Below, one piece after another: positions 1 through 11,100 of a stretch of 64,000 bases of DNA. The notes under the pieces were generated by a model, which saw only the letters and a list, made by a program, of their open reading frames with translations, searched no databases and had not been told where the DNA came from. This DNA comes from Oryzias latipes (Eukaryota > Chordata > Actinopteri > Beloniformes > Adrianichthyidae). Every line of letters starts with the position of its first letter. Position 1 is the first letter of the stretch. The stretch covers positions 29,153,196 through 29,217,195 of the forward strand of contig NC_019876.2 of NCBI RefSeq assembly GCF_002234675.1. Reading direction: 5' to 3'. The position numbers and the translations under genes were made by a program.

Positions 1-1940
1 TAAAAAGTCCGGACACAAACAGAGCAGAGCTGAATGAGTCTTCTTCTTCTGTGGTTCTCAAACAACTAAATGGTTCATTACCGCCACCTACTGGTAGGAA
101 GGGGGATTTTTTTTTTCTTTTCTTTCCTTTTTCTCAATTTTCCTCATTTCTTTTAAATACGTTGTTGTTGGTTTTCAAAAACGTTAGCTATTCTGAATGA
201 TGGAAGTATTGAATCGTATTATTACAATAGAAACACTAAACAACAGAACTCATGTAAAATATGAAGTCTATAAGAACATTTGATCTTTCTAAAGAACTGC
301 AGTTTTTTCTACATTCTTTGTTCAATAAGATCATTTAAACCTCTGGACTGTAAATGTTCATTGTTGATGTGCAGGTGGCACAGCATGTGCAATGTTTTCT
401 GTAGCCATTGTCTTGTGTCTAGTTCATTATAAAGTTTGTTTAAAAAAACATGCAAGAAAGTGTTTGGCAATGTTTTGATAAATAATTGTGCTACAAAATA
501 TTGTCACTTCTCGAAAGCCAATCCATACAATAATGTCACATGTCTGTCAAATGAAGCAGCATGTTTTTCTTTCTTAGTCATTTTTTAGCCTTCTTTAAAA
601 CGACCCTGTTCGTTCTAGAGATACAGTAAAATGAATAAATCATCAACTTATAACATTATACAGCAACAATCTGAAACATTAAGACGCCATCACAATAAAA
701 AAAGAAACCAACAGCACTATATCAAATCAGATAAGGTTAAAAAAACTGTTTTTGTGTATAGAAAATTAAAACTAAAATCAAACATTTTATCTCTAAGGTA
801 TTTGGAGTGTTTGTGCCCATATTGGTGGTAAAAATCCTCCTGAAAAACTACTGATTTGTATGCATTCTTATCACAGATGATTGATTGTTTCCATGGTAAC
901 ATCACAGCTGTTTTCCTGAAAAGTGTAAACATAACAGCTCCCTGTTTGGATGAATGTCATTCATATTCTTGAAATGAGTTTCTTTGCATTTTGGAGCAAC
1001 AGGAAGTTTTATAAATTTAGATCTTAAGTTCCCGCTTTCCAACTTTGTGTAATTTTTTTTAATGTAGGACACGTGGAGCAAAGATTGAGGGACTTTTTGT
1101 AATTTTTTGCATTTTTTGCAACGTTTGTTGATGGAAAGTAGAATGTTTAGTAGTTTCTTACAGTCCTAATTGTATTTCAGAATGAAATTGCCCCCCCCCC
1201 CCACACACACACAAATCTGAGAATTAGATACTTTTTTCTTTTTCTTTTTAATCTAAGCCAAACAATTTTAAGTACACCGTAAAAACTCTGCAACTGTGTT
1301 GTCCACATCATTATAATGCAGAGTTATTGTGCCTTTTGTTCATGTAATGTTTTGTTTTTTCTAATGAAATTGAAGTTTCCTTTGTTTATTCATTTCTTGC
1401 AGGTTTGGGGATTGACAAAACATTTTGCAGTGTGAATGAATCTTGAGAGACATTATTTAGAAAAAACTTTAAAAATGGAAATGTCAAGCTGTGATCACAC
1501 GTTTAAGTGAAGTTTGCTGCTCAAGCTCACTAAAAATACAGAGAGAGAGAGAGAGAGGGGGGGGGGGGTTAATAAATTTTTAATTTTTCAAAAATCAAAT
1601 GAGTTCGAATTGGCTTTTGGTTTTGAAGTTGTTTGATAATGTTTGAGTACTGACTGATTTAATCCAAAAATGTGTTTTTTTCATCTGTAATTGTTTTATT
1701 GAACATTGAAAAAACAGTTTTATACATGGGGATAAATAAGGTCACCTCTTAAGGATAGATCAGGTCCATGTTCAATTCTCTTTTTATTTATTTTTAAATT
1801 AGAACTTTCATTCAACAAATGTTGGAATCTAGACCAGTGTGGTTTCGTTTGCGCGTGCGCAGTGCTCAGCCCCGCTGTCGGCCGCAGAGATTTGACGTCG
1901 TGTCGCACGTCAATGACGTATTTGTCGCCAGAGAGGGAAA
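1..1940. other. Upstream region of pelp1, no gene seen
   Basis: AT-rich sequence with no ORF longer than about 70 codons and no recognisable protein on either strand. It contains low-complexity tracts: a C run then CA repeats near 1,191-1,213, and a GA tract followed by a G run at about 1,542-1,568. Composition changes sharply near 1,845, where CpG becomes frequent ahead of the pelp1 start codon. The 3' end of an upstream gene could lie here as untranslated sequence, but nothing supports that directly. Confidence 0.5.
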
Positions 1941-2100
1941 ATGGCTACATCTGTCGGGCTGCATGGCTCGCCTGCCCTCAGACTCACAGAGGGTTTAGTG
2001 TCGTTTCTGAAAGAACAGCGGCCCGAGTATTTACCGGAGGTGTTGGTCAACTACAGGGAGCACGGCCTTCAGATCCAGGTGAGCGCGCGGAGCGCTAAGG
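1845..2100 (+). promoter_or_regulatory. pelp1: CpG-rich promoter / 5' end of pelp1 with CRE-like sites
   Basis: CpG dinucleotides are frequent here, unlike the AT-rich DNA on either side, as expected for a housekeeping promoter that overlaps exon 1. Two CRE/ATF-like cores are visible just before the start codon: TGACGTCG at 1,893-1,900 and TGACGTA at 1,914-1,920. No TATA box is seen. The transcription start cannot be fixed from sequence alone. The first core is identical to the core of the minisatellite in intron 7. Confidence 0.5.
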
Positions 2101-5100
2101 CTCATGGGAGCTTGATGTTTTTTTTGTTAATCGAAGGCAGAATGCTAACGTGGAGCAGCACATCATTGTGTGTATTTGTGTGTTTCACGTGAGCGTTTAT
2201 CTCCTCAGGGAGCGAATGATGTGGCAGGTTTGGTGGGTTTCAGCAATGCCAAGTTATCCTCAAGCAAGACCAGGTGAGACTTTCACATTAAAATGCTGAT
2301 GCTTTTACTTTGAAAAAGCACACAGGTAAAGGTAAGGAGGACCGTTTCTGCTTGTGTGCATCCATAAACAGGTTTGAGGGCCTGTGTCTGCTCTCTGTGT
2401 TGGTCAAAGACAGCAGCAGTGACCTGTTCCAGCAGCACTGCCTCTTCTGGCTGCGCTCCCTTCAGCAAATCATTCAGGTATGGAGAAGGCTGCATGCAAG
2501 GGCAGGTGGGGTTGGGAGGGGGCATTTGTTGTCTAAATACAGCCCTGCTCACCCTTACTGCCCCTCCTTCATGTCAGCATATTTTTTAAACATGTTGTTG
2601 TAGCATTTTTCTGATGATGGATGACATTTATAAAGAAATTCAGATTAAACTAGTAGGAGCTGCTTTTCTAGAAAGAACTGCAGGGTTGAATGCTAGATTT
2701 CTGAATGAAACTCAAAGGGGAAGAATTGGCCTAAAAATAAAGAAGGAAATGATCAAAGTTGACTATAAATAAGGGGAAAACAACACAATAACAAAAAAAA
2801 CTTTGTGAAAAATGTTACAGCCGGGTATCGAACCAGCGAGCTTCTGCACCAAGGATTCCCCGTGTCTTTCAATGGAGGCAAAAATCCTGGAATATCTGGA
2901 AAAGTTCAAGGATTTGAAGGACCAAAAGTCAGAGCTGGAAAAAGATGAAAGAGCTGAACATTTGAATAGTTGAACGGTTAAAATAGATGAAAAACTGTAG
3001 GAGGAGTTAAGCACCAAAAAATGGAGGAAGATGCTAGAATAAAGAAAGAGAAACAGGAAAAGAATGGTTGAAGGATTTATAGTATTCACCAAATAGCATT
3101 TCTGAGTATGTCTTTATTCAAAGCAGACAAAACAAAGACATCCATTTCCCCCTGGATCCTGAGTGAGAAAATCCCCAATAATCTCGACCCCACCAAGCCC
3201 CCCCCCCTCCTGCAGGAGCTTTAATGAAGCCTTGACCTCTGCAGAAAGGCCTGTGTCAGTGGTGTCTCCCTCTCTGCTGCTGCTGCAGTCTCAGGCTCCC
3301 GTTCAGACCGTCCAGCTGGCCGTCAACATCCTGAAGGACCTGCTGCAGTACTCCAGCCATCTAGCGGAGCTCGCCAGGGAGGTCGGCCTCAACTCCATCC
3401 TGGGCATCCTGACGTCCCTGCTGGGCCTGAAGACCGAGGTGAGGGGGGGCGAGCTAGGAAGAAAGGCTGGGGGGCTGCATGGCACGTTTGTTTTCATCGT
3501 CTGAGCTTTTAGTACTTCATCGTATGTGTTCTGAATGTTTGTTTTTTTAAAGATGGAGTGGATCTATTGATGATCAGTAGAATGGGGGGGGCGGGGCCAT
3601 TTTGAAGATGATTTTGTCTTTTTCTGAGGTGTTTACATATAGTTTAATCTAGTTTAAATTAATTTTAATCTTTCAGGAACACAAAGGAACTGAATGTTTT
3701 AATTTTATTCCACACATTCACGGTGTACTGCGTTGTCTGTACCTGTCCTTTTAAAGTATTGGTCCCTTTCACTTTTCTCTCTAAACGTCTCCACTTGTTG
3801 ATTTTGTGTTCACGTGTTTTTAAAGCAGCAAAAAGAAACAGAAATAAAAATACATTCATGTATTTGTACTTACATTGACACGTTTTCACTACAGCTTCCA
3901 GCCTTCCTCCCTTATTTTGTCCATTTTTACTTTAGTTGTTCATTGGAACTTTTCTATTTAGTGTTTCCTTTGTCTCGTTGTGTCTTATTTTACAAACGTT
4001 TGTTTATGTAATACTCGTTGTTTTTCCAAAGAGGTTATAGTAGAAATGGAAGATGTGCATAGTTCAGTTCAGTTCTGTTCTGTTTCAATGAATTTTTATG
4101 AAACTCTTTTTGGAAAAATTGAATCTGAAAGTGTTTCTATGACCTGGAAGCTGCTCAGTGTTGCTTCGTTTGAATATTTATCTATATTTGGCTTTCCTAA
4201 CGTTCAAAAGCATCCGTGTTGTTTGTGTTCCAACCCTCCAAGTGTGAACTAGCAGCCATGGAGGGAATGGTGGCCTGCATGCTCTTCTATCCCAGAGCCT
4301 GTGGATCCCTGAAGGACAAACTAGGAGCCTATTTCCTCTCCAAAATGGACAGCAACAACATGAAAACCCAGGAGGTGAGGACTCCTTCTGTCAGTGTCCG
4401 TCTCCTGTTTGTCCAGCTGTTTATGAATTGTTGTTGCTTTTTTTTGGTGTGTAGATGGCCTGCTTGTGTTACAGCCATTTGCCCTGCCTGGGGGGGCTTT
4501 TGGACAGAGCCATAAGTGCTGGCAAAGCTGACGGCTGGACCAATCAGATCCAATGTCTCCTGGCTACGGCTGATGCCTTGTTGACTCAGATCTACAAAGG
4601 CTCAGAGCCAGGTAATCTTTATGGTGGTTTGTTAGTACACACGTGTATTCTTTACTTCTCTGTGCTGGGTTGAATAGTTTTACTCTTTATTTCTGTGCAG
4701 CCACTGAAGGGGAAACATCCCAGGCAGTCAGCGATGCAGAACTTTAGTTATTCACCAAAAATCCTTATTTTCTGCACCATCAAACAAAAAAAAACCCAGA
4801 ATATTTCTCAAATGTCCAACATGACGTTCATTACTCAGAATGATTAATTAGTGTCTGATTAGTTCCTTTGTTGATGGTTGAGTTAATCGAGGGGTGGGCA
4901 AACGTTTTGACTGAGGTGGGGGTCTTGAAATGTGACTGAAGCAGATCTGTGGAACATTTTGGAGTTTTTATTTCAGGACGGTGGCTTTCGTTTGTGCCCG
5001 ATGAGTCGATTACCTTCTATGGGAAACGTTAACGCGCTCATGTGGCGTTGAAATGGTCGGGAAAAATGACAGTTCGGCTCCAAAAACAGAAAACCAACAT

Positions 5101-8100
5101 CATATCCGAAGAACAACAATTCTTCCAACTTACTGTGGTTATAGAGCGCCATCTGTGGAGAGACACCAGAATTACAGGGAGAATTAAACATTAGTTAGGA
5201 TTATCAATATAAATAATTTCAGTTTGGCGTGCCAGATTTAATGGTTGAACACTTATGGCCCCCGGCCCGTAGTTTGGCCACCGTGTTTTTCGGTTGCTTC
5301 CTGTCTTACAGACGGCTCTGATGACACATTCAGTCCAAAATAGGAGGGAAAACGGCGTTCATTTGTATATCTGATAATAACACAAAGAGAAAAATAAAGT
5401 TTGTTAATTTAGCCCCATAGTCGCCAAAAAAAGTCTAGAATAAAAATGATTATTTTATTTGTGTAGCCTATAGAATAAGTCCCCACTTCAACATAAACCG
5501 TTTATTTAGTTGAATATGGAAATAAGTAGAGCTGAAGCCAAAGACTGAAGTATTCTGAGGAGGATTCACTTCAATTAGAACTGCTTTGGAGAACTACAAA
5601 CCTGGTCCTGATGGGACAGACAGAGAGAAACAGACCAGAATCTATCCCAGCTTGAATCGTTTCACATATTAGAACCAGGTTTTGTGAAAGTTCTTTTTGT
5701 TCTTTCAGAAATGGTGGTGCAGTACACAGGTCCTGGAGTGGAACTCGCCTTTCCTTACCTGGACCCAACAGAACCGCTGCTGCTGCTGCGCCTCCAGCAA
5801 AGATACACTGCTGTGTGCAGAGCCATGAGACACACACTCAGGTAACACACACACACACACACACATACAGAATAAAAAAGTGTCTGTCAGGATGTTGGTG
5901 GTCTATTTACTGTGGAGCCTCTGGAGAGAATCTGGACAAATAAGGGATTTATTTATTGAACATGAAGCATTCTAAGCATGAATGAACAACATGGAGAAGA
6001 GGTTTTCGATGCGCAGGTTTGTGACGTCGTGGGGGTGTGACGTCGTGGGGGTGTGACGTCGTGGGGGTGTGACGTCGTGGGGGTGTGACGTCGTGGGGGT
6101 GTGACGTCGTGGGTATGTGACGTCGTGGGGGTGTGACGTCGTGGGGGTGTGACGTCGTGGGGGTGTGACGTCGTGGGGGTGTGACGTCGTGGGTGTGTGA
6201 CGTCGTGGGTGTGTGACGTCGTGGGTGTGTGACGTCGTGGGTGTGTGACGTCGTGGGTGTGTGATGTCGTGGGTGTGTGATGTCGTGGGTGTGTGATGTC
6301 GTGGGTGTGTGACGTCGTGGGGGTGTGACGTCGTGGGTATGTGATGTGATGTTGTGGGTGTCTGGTGTCGTAGGTGTGTGATGCCGTGGGTGTGTGATGT
6401 CGTGGGTGTGTGATGTCATAGGTATGTGACGTCGTGGGGGTGTGATGTCATCGGTATGTGATGTCGTGGGGGTGTGACGTCGTGGGGGTGTGACGTCGTG
6501 GGTGTGTGACGTCGTGGGTGTGTGATGTCGTGGGTGTGTGATGTCGTGGGTGTGTGATGTCGTGGGTGTGTGATGTCGTGGGTGTGTGATGTCGTGGGTG
6601 TGTGATGTCATAGGTATGTGACGTCGTGGGTATGTGATGTGATGTTGTGGGTGTCTGGTGTCGTAGGTGTGTGATGCCGTGGGTGTGTGATGTTGTGGGT
6701 GTGTGATGTCGTAGGTGGGTGTGTGATGTCGTGGGTGTCTGATGTCGTGGGCGTGTGACGTCGTGGGTGTATCATGTCGTGGGTGTTTCATGTCGTGGGT
6801 GTTTCATGTCGTGGGTGTTTCATGTCGTGGGTGTTTCATGTCGTGGGTGTGTCCTGTCGTGGGTGTGTCCTGTCGTGGGTGTCTGATGTCGTGGGTGTCT
6901 GATGTCGTGGGTGTGTCATGTCGTGGGTGTGTCATGTCGTGGGTGTGTCATGTCGTGGGTGTGTCATGTCGTGGGTGTGTCATGTCGTGGGTGTGTGATG
7001 TCGTGGGTGTGTGATGTCGTGGGTGTGTGATGTCGTGGGTGTGTGATGCCGTGGGTGTGTGATGTCGTGGGTGTTTCTTGTCGTGGGGGTGTGATGTCGT
7101 GGGGGTGTGTGATGTCGTGGGGGTCTGACGTCGTGGGGGTCTGACGTCGTGGGGGTCTGACGTCGTGGGGGTCTGACGTCGTGGGGGTCTGACGTCGTGG
7201 GGGTCTGACGTCGTGGGGGTCTGACGTCGTGGGGGTCTGACGTCGTGGGGGTCTGACGTCGTGGGGGTCTGACGTCCTGGGGGTCTGACGTCGTGGGGGT
7301 CTGACGTCGTGGGCGTGTGACGTCGTGGGCGTGTGACGTCGTGGGGGTGTGACGTCGTGGGCGTGTGACGTCGTGGGGGTGTGACGTCGTGGGCGTGTGA
7401 CGTCGTGGGCGTGTGACGTCGTGGGCGTCTGATGTCGTGGGTGTGTCATGCGTATGTTTGTGACGTCGTGGGGGTGTGACGTCGTGGGCGTGTGACGTCG
7501 TGGGTGTGTCATGCGTATGTTTGTGATTTCGTGGGTGTCTGACGTCGTGGGGGTGTGACGTCGTGGGCGTGTGACGTCGTGGGCGTCTGATGTCGTGGGT
7601 GTGTCATGCGTATGTTTGTGACGTCGTGGGGGTGTGACGTCGTGGGCGTGTGACGTCGTGGGTGTGTCATGCGTATGTTTGTGATTTCGTGGGTGTCTGA
7701 CGTCGTGGGCGTGTGACGTCGTGGGCGTGTGACGTCGTGGGCGTCTGATGTCGTGGGTGTGTCATGCGTATGTTTGTGACGTCGTGGGGGTGTGACGTCG
7801 TGGGGGTGTCATGCGTATGTTTGTGATGTCATGGGCGTGTGACGTCGTGGGGGTGTGACGTCGTGGGCGTGTGACGTCGTGGGCGTCTGATGTCGTGGGG
7901 GTGTGACGTCGTGGGGGTGTGACGTCGTGGGCGTGTGACGTCGTGGGCGTCTGATGTCGTGGGTGTGTCGTGCGTATGTGTGTGACGTCGTGGGCGTGTG
8001 ACGTCGTGGGTGTGTCATGCGTATGTTTGTGATTTCGTGGGTGTCTGACGTCGTGGGGGTGTGACGTCGTGGGCGTGTGACGTCGTGGGCGTCTGATGTC

Positions 8101-11100
8101 GTGGGTGTGTCGTGCGTATGTGTGTGACGTCGTGGGCGTGTGACGTCGTGGGTGTGTCATGCGTATGTTTGTGATTTCGTGGGTGTCTGACGTCGTGGGG
8201 GTGTGACGTCGTGGGGGTGTGACGTCGTGGGGGTGTCATGCGTATGTTTGTGATGTCATGGGCGTGTGACGTCGTGGGGGTGTGACGTCGTGGGCGTGTG
8301 ACGTCGTGGGCGTGTGACGTCGTGGGCGTCTGATGTCGTGGGTGTGTCGTGCGTATGTGTGTGACGTCGTGGGCGTGTGACGTCGTGGGTGTGTCATGCG
8401 TATGTTTGTGATTTCGTGGGTGTCTGACGTCGTGGGGGTGTGACGTCGTGGGCGTGTGACGTCGTGGGCGTGTGACGTCGTGGGGGCGTGACGTCGTGGG
8501 GGTGTGACGTCGTGGGCGTGTGACGTCGTGGGCGTGTGACGTCGTGGGTGTGTCATGCGTATGTTTGTGATGTCGTGGGTGTCGGATGTCGTGGGCGTGT
8601 GACGTCGTGGGGGCGTGACGTCGTGGGGGTGTGACGTCGTGGGCGTGTGACGTCGTGGGCGTGTGACGTCGTGGGTGTGTCATGCGTATGTTTGTGATGT
8701 CGTGGGTGTCGGATGTCGTGGGCGTGTGACGTTGTGGGAATGAATTAATGAATATTACAGCTTTTCAACAGAGGCGTTCTGGATCGTCAAACCCAGAAAA
8801 TCTATTTGTCTTATTTGTCTTCTCATCATCAGGGTGATGTCGTGGGCGTGTGACGTCGTGGGCGTGTGACGTCGTGGGCGTGTGACGTCGTGGGCGTGTG
8901 ACGTCGTGGGGGTGTGACGTCGTGGGGGTGTGACGTCGTGGGTGTCTGACGTCGTGGGTGTCTGATGTCGTGGGTGTGTCATGCGTATGTTTGTGATGTC
9001 GTGGGTGTTTGATGTCGTGGGGGTGTGACGTCGTGGGCGTGGGACGTCGTGGGCGTTTGACGTCGTGGGGGTGTGACGTCGTGGGCGTGTGACGTCGTGG
9101 GTGTGTCATGCGTATGTTTGTGATGTCGTTGGTGTCTGATGTCGTGGGGGTGTGACGTCGTGGCGGTGTGACGTCGTGGGGGTGTGACGTCGTGGTGGTG
9201 TCATGCGTATGTTTGTGACGTCGTGGGCGTGTGACGTCGTGGGGGTGTGACGTCGTGGGCGTCTGATGTTGTGGGTGTGTCATGCGTATGTTTGTGATGT
9301 CGTGGGTGTCTGATGTCGTGGGGGTGTGACGTCGTGGGCGTGTGACGTCGTGGGCGTGTGACGTCGTGGGTGTCTGACGTCGTGGGTGTCTGATGTCGTG
9401 GGGGTGTCATGCGTGTGTTTGTGACGTCGTGGGCGTCTGACGTCGTGGGGGTGTCATGCGTATGTTTGTGATGTCGTGGGTGTCTGATGTCGTGGGCGTG
9501 TGACGTCGTGGGCGTGTGACGTCGTGGGCGTGTGACGTCGTGGGCGTCTGATGTCGTGGGGGTGTGACGCCGTGGGCGTGTGACGTCGTGGGGGTGTGAC
9601 GTCATGGGCGTGTGACGTCGTGGGGGTGTGACGTCGTGGGCGTGTGACGTCGTGGGGGTGTGACGCCGTGGGCGTGTGACGTCGTGGGGGTGTGACGTCA
9701 TGGGCGTGTGACGTCGTGGGGGTGTGACGCCGTGGGCGTGTGACGTCGTGGGCGTGTGACGTCGTGGGAATGAATGAATGAATATTACAGCTTTTCAACA
9801 GAGGCGTTCTGGATCGTCAAACCCAGAAAATCTATTTGTCTTATTTGTCTTCTCATCATCAGGGTGATGTCGTGGGCGTGTGACGTCGTGGGCGTGTGAC
9901 GTCGTGGGCGTGTGACGTCGTGGGCGTGTGACGTCGTGGGGGTGTGACGTCGTGGGTGTCTGACGTCGTGGGTGTCTGATGTCGTGGGTGTGTCATGCGT
10001 ATGTTTGTGATGTCGTGGGTGTTTGATGTCGTGGGGGTGTGACGTCGTGGGCGTGGGACGTCGTGGGCGTGTGACGTCGTGGGGGTGTGACGCCGTGGGC
10101 GTCTGATGTCGTGGGTGTGTCATGCGTATGTTTGTGACGTCGTGGGCGTGTGACGTCGTGGGGGTGTGACGCCGTGGGCGTGTGACGTCGTGGGCGTGTG
10201 ACGTCGTGGGGGTGTGACGCCGTGGGCGTGTGACGTCGTGGGAATGAATGAATGAATATTACAGCTTTTCAACAGAGGCGTTCTGGATCTTCAAACCCAG
10301 AAAATCTATTTGTCTTATTTGTCTTTTCATCATCAGGGTGATGTCGTGGGCGTGTCATGCGTATGTTTGTGATGTCGTGGGCGTGTCATGCGTATGTTTG
10401 TGATGTCGTGGGCGTGTGACGTCGTGGGCGTGTGGGCGTTCTGGATCGTCAAACCCAGAAAATCTATTTGTCTTATATGTCTTCTCATCATCAGGGTGGA
10501 CCCGGCTTCAGCTGTTCGTCTGCCAGTAAAACCAATCCTCAACCTGGTGTGTCGAGCTCTCGCTGTAAACTCCAAGAGTACTGTAAGTGCAAAAACACAC
10601 ACACACAACATTCAAAAAGTGAAAAAGAAGATGAAGAGATATTTAATGTTCCTTATTGGAAATCGAGAGTAACGTTTGTTTATGGAAGCCGTCTGATTCA
10701 AATCATTTTTGTTGAACAATGACTGCTGCTGCTTCTACTGTTCAACACCATGAGTGAATTAATTACAAAAACAAAAAGTAATGGCACTAAAGAATCTGCT
10801 GACAGAAGTTTTAAAGGCCCACTTCAATGGTTCAGAACTGGACGGATGGACAGCTCCGATATTGCTGCTGTTTTTGTTGCAGCGCTAATGTTAGGCCAGA
10901 GTTGTTGTTGTAGTTGTTGGAGAGTGTAAACAAAGGGATGATGGGAAATTAAAAAACGGATGACAGAAACCAGTCTGCAGGTATATTTATGCCTGAAATG
11001 ATCATAATGCAGCAGTAATTTCCTTCTTTGTTGTTCACTAAAGCTTTCTGTTCACGTGTTTTAAGTTACTGCACTCGAATGTACGTCTTTTATGATTTGG

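Larger units (their letters stand above)
6015..10434. repeat. 4.4-kb minisatellite of 15-bp units in pelp1 intron 7
   Basis: A tandem array of a 15-bp unit, most often GTGTGACGTCGTGGG, fills most of the intron between exon 7 (ends 5,841) and exon 8 (starts 10,495). Units vary at set positions: GACGTCG versus GATGTCG, and GGGG, GGGC or GGGT linkers. Local blocks are homogenised, for example GGTCTGACGTCGTGG around 7,107-7,310 and TTTCATGTCGTGG around 6,780-6,850. From about 7,440 onward a longer spacer with CATGCGTATGTTTGTGA recurs, giving a higher-order structure. Because 15 is a multiple of three, several frames stay open for hundreds of codons, producing false proteins rich in Pro, Thr, Ser and His; these are not genes. 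Copy number probably varies between individuals, and the assembled length may be unreliable. Confidence 0.97.

Noticed and set aside
631-932. Two small ORFs upstream of pelp1
   Set aside because: AT-rich chance ORFs with Lys/Asn/Ile-biased composition and no recognisable similarity.
5949-10123. Several minus-strand ORFs of 70-280 codons rich in Pro, Thr, Ser, His and Arg, and a + strand ORF at 6,742-7,014
   Set aside because: They are translations of the 15-bp minisatellite. A unit length divisible by three keeps frames open without selection, and the array lies inside a pelp1 intron.
6015-10434. CRISPR-like array of regular repeats
   Set aside because: There are no unique spacers between repeats, units abut directly, and the context is a vertebrate intron.
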